DNA of 64,000 nt. Origin: Notospermus geniculatus. Lineage: Eukaryota > Nemertea > Pilidiophora > Heteronemertea > Lineidae. This document shows positions 1 to 11,543 of the stretch, piece after piece. Under the pieces are notes generated by a model. That model did no database searches. It was not told the DNA's origin and worked only from the letters and a program-made list of their open reading frames with translations. The position numbers and the translations under genes were made by a program. Position 1 is the first letter of the stretch. Every line of letters begins with the position of its first letter. The stretch lies in assembly GCA_002633025.1 (NCBI GenBank), contig NMRB01000028.1:43150-107149 (forward strand). The letters are read 5' to 3'.

Positions 1-105
1 CTTATGATATTCGCCAAGGTTCAAGGTCGTGAAGGGTCATGATCATGAAAGGTCAATATCATGAAAGTTCGAGGTCATGAAGGGTCAAGATCATGAAAGG
101 TCAAC
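1..105. repeat. Short tandem array of AGGTCATGAA-type units
   Basis: AGGTCGTGAAGGGTCA, GATCATGAAAGGTCA, AGGTCATGAAGGGTCA and similar follow each other at about 16-18 bp. It probably continues left of the window. The AGGTCA/GGGTCA pieces match nuclear-receptor half sites by sequence, but the array is more simply a minisatellite. Confidence 0.7.
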
Positions 106-191
106 CCAGACGTTCTTCGTTCAACGCAGGTAACAGTTCAGTACATCGCCATTATCAGCAGCGCCATCTTCATATTCTTGATAAAACTAAC

Positions 192-855
192 CAAGACCAG
201 TGGAATCCAACGCTCTTGTCGAAGCACGTCTTTTTTACGCTCGTGGGTTGGTCTCATCTTGAAGAAGAAATCATTTCCAATGCTGTCCTGTAGGCTAGAG
301 AATGTGGTCATATTGCCATCCGTGGTGATACGAAAATTAAAGATGGGTCCGTTGCGCAACCATGTTGGTGAGAAATATCAAATAATTGAGACCTGCTCTT
401 TTTTGAAGATGGTTGTAGAAGTCTATTAGAAGATTAGAAGATTTAAAAAATTCATAAATTCCAGAGAATACCTCGCGATTCATTCGTACGTTTTTTCCTG
501 CACTAGTAAATGGCAAACCTCGTGCCACCTGTGAACCGTTACACTATGTCAAGAGCACCACTCAGCCACATCCGAATGTTTGCAATGTGTGCTCTGTTCG
601 CCAGGCATTGGTAAATCAATCCATTTTAGGCAAATGAAATTCTGGTATGCTTCAAAGCGGTCTCCTCCCTGAGAGTACGGCATGTGGTTGAGTGGCTCTG
701 CGTACATACAGACACACGGTACGTTGTTCCTATTCAAGGAAACCATCGATTCACTCCACACTGTGGCTCTTACTTTCATCATAGCGGACAACCCCATTCT
801 TCCATTTGTCACCAAACCATATACATGTACCGACTTTAGGAAAAGTGTTTTTGCG
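192..855 (-). pseudogene. Weak candidate exon pair of an unidentified minus-strand gene or gene fragment
   Basis: Two phase-compatible open segments flanked by plausible splice sites: 855-774 (acceptor tttccag, donor gtaaga) and 287-192 (acceptor cctacag, donor gttagt). The second would read DSIGNDFFFKMRPTHERKKD and continue to WIPLVL. No family is recognised. The flank 1-130 is repetitive, so any further exon would lie left of the window. This could equally be chance; classed as possible fragment. Confidence 0.18.
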
Positions 856-2243
856 CTGGAAATGAACAACTACCAGTGGCGAAAGGTAAGGTAACTTCTC
901 GATATCATTCACCTGAGATCTGAAGTACGAGTCCCGGTCAGTTCTCGTCTGAGTGTTCCTCCTTGTTCCCCGGACATGCCGGGCTTGGTCGCTTTCTAGT
1001 TACGACACCGCCCATGGTTATGCCAACGGGCAGTGGGGGTGGGGGGGGATAATATTTTTCCCTAAGTTCCGCCGGCGACGGGGGGGGGGGTTTACAGTAC
1101 ATGTACCGATCGAGGTCGAGGTGAGTTCTTACTTATGGCGATCATCAGGTTTTGCGTTTGTCCACCATTATTCATAAGCCTCAGGGACCATATTTATAAA
1201 ACTACTTAAGTCTAAGTACACTTTGTTCAACAGAAAAGATACTTTGACTACAAAGTATGTTTATGAATATGGACCCTTGTCTCACATCTCGAGATGGGCA
1301 CTTTAAAAAAAAACTTCACCTGACCACCTTTGACTGGCCCTTTATTCACCAGTTAGAGAGTTTGCGGAGTGTTCCCTCACCAGAGGTAGCTTGTATGCCT
1401 TTTAACTTACACATGTAATGTACATGTAGCAGAAACAAAGATGATAACGTCACTCTCATTTCCACTGTAGTACATTCTCCAAGCACTCTTCCCATTAGTG
1501 TCGGGCTTTCCTAAGCCCCCAGACTTTATTCGAAACCTGCACTTTACGCATGCGCAAATCGAACAATAGGACAAGCACACAACACAAAGTTGTGAGGGTC
1601 CCATTGTTGGTAAACTGACAACTGTCCTGTTTTGTACAGCACAAACATGCTCGCTGCATGAAGATGAAGCTTTGGCCTTTTCACGCGATGCGACTAACAA
1701 ATAATTTGAATAATAGCTGACTGTGGAACTAAAAACATAGCAAATATTTACTCTTCACCCATTGTCAGACATCGCTGGGGACAAATACATGTACATGTAC
1801 CTAATCATCTATTAAATCCTACGCACGTACATATCAATAAAAATCCAGACCTAAATTGCTGACCTGAGGTGTCAGTCGTCAAGTCTGGCGATTTCTTGAT
1901 AATTTTCTGACGAGTTGTTTGATTGAAAGGTCTAGTGGTATGAAGAGTCCTCCTAATATACACAAGAGGAATGTATGTTGCCCAAAGCGGTGTTTGCTGA
2001 CCATTCATTGACGTTTCTCAATCTGAATTCTGTTAATGGCGCTACATATCTGAACGAACGTGTCAGCATTCTGTAAATAGGCACACCAAATGAGTGAAGG
2101 TAAGATCCTGAAAACTAATGTACATGTAGACCTACATGTAAGAATACATTTCAGAATTCTGTAAATGAGTCTAAACCTTGGAAAAAAAACGTTCCAGAAT
2201 TTTTGACGTTTGGGATTTTGTAAATGGGGGTGAACCTGAGAGA

Positions 2244-2390
2244 GCGGGTGATCCACTGTTGCGATTTTGGCTTCAGACGGGGTTGCGTTCTCTTGCGATT
2301 ACCTTATATGGCAATCGGAAGCCCTTATAAGGTAATCGCAAGGGAACGCAACCCCGTCTCAAGCCAAAATCGCAACAGTGGATCACCCGG
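2244..2390. mobile_element. Foldback MITE, family A, copy 1
   Basis: Long imperfect inverted repeat, arms about 65 bp starting GCGGGTGATCCACTGTTGCG, meeting around a short spacer (about 2308-2330). Same family as 12043-12188. Confidence 0.85.
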
Positions 2391-2883
2391 CTTAAATGTT
2401 TCAGAATTCTGTGAGTTTAATATAAACTACATGTAGGAGAAAACGTTTCAGAATTATGAATAACGATAGAGAAGCCTGTTAAAACATAGTGTATTGCAGG
2501 TGTAATTGAAATGTGTCAAATGGAGAGAGAGGCAAATATTGATATTTCTCCAACAAAACCTCATATTAAAAAACAGCTGCTTTGATTCTCATTGCTGATG
2601 ATTCCAATACAGGAGGATCAGACACAATGTGTTTCATGTTGCAGGTTGTGATCGGAGCGATAGCATGATTGAAAGTTAGTGTAATGATAATGAGATGCCA
2701 TCATCGCATGGGCTCTGGAAACAGCGCAGGTTATCATGTTGTCAGCATCTCGGCTAACTATACTATTTTCTCATTTCCCACCGTATTGCCAACAATCCTG
2801 CATTACTGAGGCTTTTTGCTGAGGCTTGTTGTTTTTGGATGGTCTTCGGTTCTTTGGTCAAAATTTGTTGTGCGACGGAAAGC

Positions 2884-4775
2884 TCTGCCACTCTTCCTGT
2901 TGTACAGCGATAATGTACAGTTACCTACGTGTATCTTGCCACTCTACATATAGAGTATTGAAAAGAAACCGAATCTACCGACACTGACGCATCTAGCTAC
3001 CACTCTCGCTGGGATGATACAAAAACACGTAACTTGTCAATCATTCTATTGACAATCGTGAACTGTTTTCTATTGATATTACTGATGTCGCCGGTCACTA
3101 TGGAGACCCGCCTTCGCAACCACACCCAGAGTTCGATTCCAGACAGGCAATCGCCATATTGTTTTTCCAAGTGATCGCGTGTTTACTTTGTGTGTGTCAT
3201 CCATAGCATAAGTCGCGGAAGAGGCTAGGGATTGAATTGTATCTGGACTACCGCAAGCTGTTGCCAAGCGATTCTATGGTGCGCCAGATTTTCGCAATTC
3301 GGTACTAACAGGCAGGAATATCGACAGACAGAGACATCATAATAACGGAATTCGCATTTACGTGTACATGTATAGGCCTAGAAGCTGCCTGGACGGTGGG
3401 ATCTTCTTAGGAGTTGAACATATTCTTCACGTTGTTCTTGACATCCATTGCTATCTCGTGTACAAATGTCCGTAGTGGATCAACACATCATTGACAGGTG
3501 GTAACTAGGTAACGCATCACGTTGCTAATCATTGCATGACAGTAATCAATCCCGGTTATAGGATGGGTGATCAGCATTGAACCGTAAGTATTGTAACTTG
3601 CAATTTGATTGCAAATTTGTGAGTCAGGCTGAAGGAATCGCCAGAATGGAGATTGAATAATTGATAGAGTGGATGTATAGCCTACAAGATACGTATATAC
3701 ATGACATCAAAAATATTATATATGGTGTTATATATTTTTGATGACATATCATATATCATACAAGATATATACAAGATATCATATGTATCATATGTACAAG
3801 ATGTACAAGATTTCTGTGATATCATGAATATATTCATGGTGATGTGCATTTCGTTGGTGTTTCCCAATGTCCAGAACCCATGTCTATGCGACAACCTCTG
3901 CGAAAGCTTTTCCACTACAGCACTTTTCCCAGCCACTGGGGTAATTAAGACGCAAGGACTCTAGATAGCCTAGATCTCTTAACTTGCTCAAAATCGCACT
4001 GCTGCAAAACACGACGGAAACGTACCGCTGTGGTGGAAATGGGTCTCCCTCAACAGCAACGAACAGAGTAGGCTACAACAGTGCAAGTGCTTTGATCATG
4101 GATGTGCTATCAAACCCAAAGAATTTTTAAAAAAAACACGTCAAAGTATATATCTGTGTTGACGCTAGAAGTAATTCTCCAATGCAAACAACATTGTTCA
4201 AAGCACTTCATGTTTTACTGGTTTGTTAAATTGCGTTCGATCGATTTCTCAAGGACTTTTAGAGAAACGTGGTAAATAAATAATTATTCACTCCCTTGTG
4301 AACTGTAACGACTCCTACACATGGCACAAGCACATGCACATGATGCAGTTTATACTCCTCTTGATGTCAAAGATGTCATTGATTGGAATTATTAGAAGCT
4401 ATAAATATTGAATGCAAACGAACATATTGCAGGCACAAATAGCATTTTTATATGGAAATCGATGGTCGACCTTGTGTCATTTGTGCTGGACAGTCATTAC
4501 TGCCACACAACCTTGATATTTATCAGTGTAAAGGGGAAAGAATGTCAAAACGAAGGCCCAAGAGTCATAAGTTCACAACAGTTATCCTATCGATTCGTGT
4601 TTTTTACACGAGTTGAGAAATTTTGTTAGCAACAGTTAAGTAATGAACAAATAGTGTTAAGGTCAGAGTCAGTCATCAGCCAGATTATTTCGTATGAAAG
4701 AATACCACGTTCACGTGACTTTCGTAACTCGTGTTTAGAGCAAATAAAAACAGGAATTGGCGGTTAGGGCTAGCT
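2884..4775. repeat. Copy 1 of a ~1.9 kb direct duplication
   Basis: Nearly identical to 4927-6815, offset 2043 nt at the start. Differences are SNPs and small indels (for example a short deletion at about 3455 relative to 5494), with rising divergence toward the end. No gene is recognised inside. It contains an AT-rich palindromic tract at about 3700-3800. The two copies are joined by a single N at 4926. Confidence 0.9.
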
Positions 4776-4926
4776 CTCAAGTCACGAATTTAATGTAGTC
4801 TCGTTCACCCAGCCGTTGTTTCGAATCTGGGGATTCGATAAGCGTCTGGGTCATAATGCCACTTTTTTGTGGAACTGAAAAAATAAATGCAGTGCATGAA
4901 AAATGGTGTAGAAAAGGCAATGATTN

Positions 4927-6815
4927 TCTGCCACTCTTCCTGTTGTACAGCGATAATGTACAGTTACCTACGTGTATCTTGCCACTCTACATATAGAGTA
5001 TTGAAAAGAAACCGAATCTACCGACACTGACGCATCTAGCTACCACTCTCGCTGGGATGATACAAAAACACGTAACTTGTCAATCATTCTATTGACAATC
5101 GTGAACTGTTTTCTATTGATATTACTGATGTCGCCGGTCACTATGGAGACCCGCCTTCGCAACCACACCCAGAGTTCGATTCCAGACAGGCAATCGCCAT
5201 ATTGTTTTTCCAAGTGATCGCGTGTTTACTTTGTGTGTGTCATCCATAGCATAAGTCGCGGAAGAGGCTAGGGATTGAATCGTATCTGGACTACCGCAAG
5301 CTGTTGCCAAGCGATTCTATGGTGCGCCAGATTTTCGCAATTCGGTACTAACAGGCAGGAATATCGACAGACAGAGACATCATAATAACGGAATTCGCAT
5401 TTACGTGTACATGTATAGGCCTAGAAGCTGCCTGGACGGTGGGATCTTCTTAGGAGTTGAACATATTCTTCACGTTGTTCTTGACATCCATTGCGTGTAC
5501 AAATGTCCGTAGTGGATCAACACATCATTGACAGGTGGTAACTAGGTAACGCATCACGTTGCTAATCATTGCATGACAGTAATCAATCCCGGTTATAGGA
5601 TGGGTGATCAGCATTGAACCGTAAGTATTGTAACTTGCAATTTGATTGCAAATTTGTGAGTCAGGCTGAAGGAATCGCTAGAATGGAGATTGAATAATTG
5701 ATAGAGTGGATGTATAGCCTATATACATGACATCAAAAATATTATATATGGTGTTATATATTTTTGATGACATATCATATATCATACAAGATATATACAA
5801 GATATCATATGTATCATATGTACAAGATGTACAAGATTTCTGTGATATCATGAATATATTCATGGTGATGTGCATTTCGTTGGTGTTTCCCAATGTCCAG
5901 AACCCATGTCTATGCGACAACCTCTGCGAAAGCTTTTCCACTACAGCACTTTTCCCAGCCACTGGGGTAATTAAGACGCAAGGACTCTAGATAGCCTAGA
6001 TCTCTTAACCTGCTCAAAATCGCACTGCTGCAAAACACGATGGAAACGTACCGCTGGGGATGGTGGAAATGGGTCTCCCTCAACAGCAAGGAACAGAGTA
6101 GGTTGCAACAATGCAAGTGCTTTGATCATGGATGTGCTATCAAACCCAAAGAATTTAAAAAAAACACATATTAAAGTATATATATCTGTGTTGACGCTAG
6201 AAGTAATTCTCCAATGCACACAACATTGTTCAAAGCACTTCATGTTTTACTGGTTTGTTAAATTGCGTTCGATCGATTTCTCAAGGACTTTTAGAGAAAC
6301 GTGGTAAATAAATAATTATTCACTCCCTTGTGAACTGTAACGACTCCTACACATGGCACAAGCACATGATGCAGTCCATACTCCTCTTGATGTCAAAGAT
6401 GTCATTGATTGGAATTATTAGAAGCTATAAATATTGAATGCAAACAAACATATTGCAGGCACAAATAGCATTTTAATATTAAAATCGATGGTCGACCTTG
6501 TGTCATTTGTGCTGGACAGGACAGGGCAGTCATTACTGTCACAAAGCCTTGATATTTTAGCAGTGTAAAGGGGAAAGAATGTCAAAATGCGGAAGGCCAA
6601 AAAGTCATAAGTTCACACAAAAGAGCTATCCTAGCCGCCAATTCTTGTTTTTGTTCAAAACACGAGTTGAGAAAGTTTGTTAGCAACAGTTAGATGTAAT
6701 GAACAAACAAAGAGTTACGGTCACAGCAGTTATCAATCAGATTATTTCGCATGGAAGGATGCCTCTTTCACGTGACTTAACTCCTGTAAGAAGAAAAGCA
6801 GGAATCGACGACTAG
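4927..6815. repeat. Copy 2 of the ~1.9 kb direct duplication
   Basis: Partner of 2884-4775; begins directly after the isolated N at 4926. Short open frames inside both copies are the same non-coding frames repeated. Likely an alternative haplotype placed in tandem by the assembler, but a true tandem duplication is possible. Confidence 0.9.
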
Positions 6816-8704
6816 GCTTTAGCACACTGACTTTGACAAGAAAAGTGGGCATACGAATGCTCCCTTCGACAATATCTTGATGTTGTTCAGTGTGGTGTTG
6901 CTGCAAAGTAGGAGTCTACTGTTGAAGAAACTACTGCAGTAACTGATTTCGATCGTTGAGTTGTATGCAGTGCTTGAAGAATGTTGTGGAAACTAATGAC
7001 TCCTGAATGAAATGTTAGAGCCAGATCCACCTGACTCCTTCCCGACTTTTCTCGAATGGACAGAGGACAATGATGGCTCTCTCTTACATCTACGTCCGCG
7101 AAAATTCTCATAAAGTCTTCTCTTTGAGAACAGACTATAGAAAACTGAAGACTCAGCTTTGTGTCGGCTGTGTGATTTTCCAGTGACTCACTAAACTATT
7201 GATGTGGACAAACACGAGGGAATATCAGTTTACTCGGAATAGGTCGATGGAGAATATTTCTCATGTCGGCCCTCTACTCTTGACCGATCTTTCTCGAGTA
7301 TTAAATTAATAGCTTTAAAGCAAACTATAGGCGGGTCAAGGCGTTTCTAAGAGCCTCTCCATTAATGGGTGCAAGAACGCATATAAACGGCTTGGAAGGG
7401 GCCTCCTTTTGCTCTACAACTAAGTCCAAATAGTTGAACCACCGTGGAGGTGTTGCCACGGAACAGCGAATTCAAGGGGAGCAGTGTCAATGTCCTGTAC
7501 CTCTGTGTTTGATTGACCGACCGATATTGAACTTTTGCAGATGTTGCGTTAAAAGTGAAATACGTATTTCATGGGCCTGCTGTGTAGATCTCATTCTGGG
7601 TTGAAATGTACTTGTACATGAAGAGAAACAGGTGTACACACCAAAATCGCTGTTGTAATGAAGGTCACGGGAACTTGCTTTGCCACTGCGATGTATCCCC
7701 TCCAACATCATATCAAAAACGTTAGTCAGGACTTCAATTAGTCCGAACACTGCCTCCTGTTGCTCACTTGCAGAATTGACGGCCGCAACAAGAGTCAGAT
7801 GAAGCCTGTCGCGGGGGGGTCTATTTTGATTGGTCCGTCCATCTCCAGGTCGTGTTTTGAATACATTTAGTGCACGGCAATCGTATCACTTGACAACGCT
7901 GCTTTCAGGCATTTTACTTGCTGTTTCAACCAGCTACACTCGCAATCACGCTCTCTGTTCACTCTTAGCCAGACAAACATTAAGAAAACCGCAATTTGTT
8001 ATCAAAATCACGAAAAATGTTCCTCTCGAAAAGCCGAATCGGCGAATGCACAGCATCGCCATCTTTACAGTTTGAGGTCACGTGATACGGGAACCACCAA
8101 TCCGTGATCTGATCATGCTGATGACGTAGAACCAAAATCTGGTTCTTCGGTTATTACTCATCATCTGACTCTGTATTAGCGTCCAGCAGATTCTAAAAAT
8201 AGCAATACGACTCACACGTTCGGACTAGACTTCAATTCGAAAACCTGATGCTTGTGATCATCACGAACAGGCTGGACAGGTGTGAAAGGAATCCAAGTCC
8301 CCTTGGAATCTAAGTCCGCTCTCATTGTTAGCGAGGGATTAGAATATATGGCTAGAGAGATCATTGTCATCCGAATACATGTATAACCTTACAATAGCGG
8401 GCTATTGTTTGGCAGACTTGCATTCCTAGGACGCTGATTCCTGTCACACCTGCATTCCCACACCTCTGTAACCTTTGGTAGGCCTATAGCCGAATTGCCT
8501 TTCCTTGCAACTTGCCGTCCTGTCATGCCTCTCGACTGAAGTTCACTTGACATGTCTATCGGTATGATCGGCGATATATACGTGTATATGCATCACACCA
8601 AACAGATTGGCATTATTTAATATAAATCTGGGGCAAAATAAGATATGTTGACCAAACTAGTTCGATTTGCACAAAGGTTGAGACGATAAGGAAAATGCAC
8701 GCAG

Positions 8705-8899
8705 CTCTCTGTTTGTTCTGGTCGTAGTTAATTTCGTTCCAGGTATGTAATCAGCATTTTCTTTTTTTCTGGTGAGAACCATGCCTGATATCATGGTACC
8801 CTCTCAGTTTGTTCTGGTCGTAGTTAAAATTTCGTTCCAAATATGTAATCAGCATCTTTCTTTTTTCTGGTGAGAACCATGCCTGATATCATGGTGCCC
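8705..8899. repeat. Two tandem ~98-bp units
   Basis: TTTGTTCTGGTCGTAGTTAA through GAACCATGCCTGATATCATG is repeated directly, with a few differences, starting at about 8707 and 8807. Confidence 0.85.
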
Positions 8900-9556
8900 G
8901 GCTTGTTGACATTCACCGGTCGGATGCGATCTTAATGAGGTACCCGCGGAACTAACGTCACGACGCGGCGCTGCGATCGATGCGCCCGAAGTTTCTTTTT
9001 TCTAACGTTATTTCCATTTAATTCTGGAGTGAAAATAACCCGTTTCTGTTGGTCGCCTGACAGTAAACTTTACATCATTCTGTAGCTGATGAAAATTTCT
9101 TTAATATCGTGTTTTATCTTTGAGCATTTGCTGTTTGGTATGCATAACGATTGAAAGCATACGATTGGCTAATACATGTATATGTTCGAGTAATTTCGTA
9201 CGAAAAAAGAAGGAATTTGTAATTAATGTATTACTTCCAACTGTACATGTATGTCTGACTGTGTGCTGCTGTAGTTACTGTGAGCCATCGTTACACCAGT
9301 GTGGGCTGTCAAAACGCTGTTGATTTCAATAGCTCTTGTTGGTTTCAAGTGGCGTGGTCGGTCAATAATTGGGCGAGTTCTACAGTGTTCACGAGTGCCA
9401 ACCGGTAATACACGTACATGTAATTTCGTGGGTGTCGGAAGTGAATATTGAAACGCCCACCTTATAATCGTGTTTTACGTTATTGAGAGCTAGATCAGTA
9501 AATGGCATTTATTTTGAATTTCCTCTGAGGGAAGCCGTCATATGCTCCTACACAAC

Positions 9557-10088
9557 AGAGGTTTTTGGTTCATCTTGTCGTTGTATGCAACGAAAACCTC
9601 ATCTCACTGCACTATTTCCCAATGACCAAAATCGCCTACCCCATAATCAACCAGGGTCCAGTTCCTGAAACAACGCTAACTCAGCGATAGCCCTTAGCGT
9701 GGCGTTAAACTCTAGTTAACGCCATGCTAACTTTAACGTGGCGCTAAGCGGGTTCCAGAAAGAGCGATAGTCTGACAATGGCGCTAAGTCAGCGTTAAAG
9801 TTAACGCCTGCATGACCCACCTCTAGCCAGCGATAAGTCAGCGCTAACTTCCATATTCTTTTCTTAGATGGCCCTAAATAATGCATTTTATGGCAATTAT
9901 GTGTCTATTTTTTCCATATAATGCCCTAAACTATAAAATTAGAGACAGAAAAAGAAATATGAAATATTCACAAGTTGGCTGACTGCCTCTANAGAGGTTT
10001 TTGGTTCATCTTGTCGTTGTATGCAACGAAAACCTCATCTCACTGCACTATTTCCCAATGACCAAAATCGCCTACCCAATAATCAACT
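9557..10088. repeat. Short direct duplication (~95 bp) around an isolated N, spanning a foldback element
   Basis: Sequence 9557-9650 reappears at 9993-10087 directly after the N at 9992. The intervening DNA holds an element with inverted GCGCTAAG/CGTTAACGCC-type arms (about 9660-9850). The pattern fits one haplotype with and one without the element, placed end to end. Confidence 0.7.
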
Positions 10089-11543
10089 TGGGCGAATTCA
10101 GAAAGGCACAACCAGTTCACCATGTAGCCTACAGTGCATAGGCCTGCACGATGTTGAACACAATTCAAAAACTACAAGAAACCGGTCGATGAATTCTTCA
10201 CAAATTGATCGCAACATCTGTCATTATTTGCCATTTCAACGTCGCCTGAAGAGTCCTGCTCATATCGGTAAAATGTCATAACTCGGTTAAATTGAAAACG
10301 GGAATTTTTCAAGCCTGATTTGAATGGTCATTTAGATGTTTTGAGCAACTTAATTGTTTACCAAGTCGACATTCAAGTTTTCAAATAACCATTACGCTGA
10401 GAACTCCTCCAGATGCGGCATATTTTCTGGGACATCCTGTATGGAACTACATTACATACTCTGATAAGTAGCGTGCATTAAATATCCACAGGAAATTGTA
10501 AAGTGTCCTTTATTTTGCTATTGAATATCTCAGTGCTGACGTGAGGGTGGTGAATAGTGCATGAAATTGGCTGTCATCAGTACCGGTACTGCCGTGCTGT
10601 GATTTGTAGAGAGTCATGATTCATTAATTTCATCAGCCTCCATGGTCCTGGGCATCCAGACTATGTAGAAAAGGTACAATCATTTCCGACTTCTAAATGC
10701 AGTGCAATGGATTAAACATTCGGTGATTTAAACACAAGCATCACGATTTGTCTTGCTAATACATGGACCCGAGTCTAAACGCTCCAGTCCATGGCTGACA
10801 CATGCTGGAGTATGGCGGGTCGGTGATGACTGGCCGGCTGATTCAGAAAAAAACTACATTTCTAAACTAGAAATCATTGTGTATCCGATTCAAACCTGGG
10901 CGTGGGTTTACAGTAAACTGACTCAATTGTCTCCGAAAAGAAAAACCGGCCTAAAAACCTCCCATTCACACTACCATGCAGCAGTTTCTTTGGGGTGATT
11001 GTATAGGCAGATGTGCATGCATTCAGTTGTGCTTCCCTCTTCCGCGTTCACATACTTGTCACGAAATTTCTTTTTGTGATATTTTTCAGATCCGTCACAA
11101 GAAATCCTGTTTGATACAGCTACACGCAGCGTAATTCAATCTGTTCTCATCTAAGGATACCTGGCTGGAGGAATTACATTTACAAAAAGCGGGGATTTAA
11201 AACCATATAGTGGCGTTGGATTTAATCTTTACCGAAGAGACCGTACTAACTGTAGTTAAGCCTGGGTTAATTCTCCATCGGGGAAGCCTGGAACCGGGAG
11301 TTAAGTTTGTACGTTGAGTTAGTCTCGACAGAAGGCGATAACGTTGATTTTCTAGGACTTGTTCGTGATAATTGAGAAAGCAAAGTCTGATGAATTACAT
11401 GTACGGTAGAGGACACAAGCAGTAAGGATCTATCGACGACATAGAGAAGGGAACAGTATTTGACTAGAAGGAGGATATAACCTGTTGAGGAAGAAGTATT
11501 TAAGATATTCATCGAGTCCAGCAAAAACTGATCCACAGTCAAG

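Larger units (their letters stand above)
6816..11543. other. No gene recognised upstream of STRA6-like copy 1
   Basis: Apart from the tandem repeat at 8705 and the duplication around 9992, I see only short unconnected open frames. A promoter or a 5' UTR exon of STRA6-like copy 1 may lie here but cannot be placed from sequence. Confidence 0.6.

Noticed and set aside
3079-5310. Pair of identical 62-codon and 87-codon frames suggesting a duplicated small gene
   Set aside because: They are the same non-coding frames in two copies of a duplicated segment with no splice or family support.
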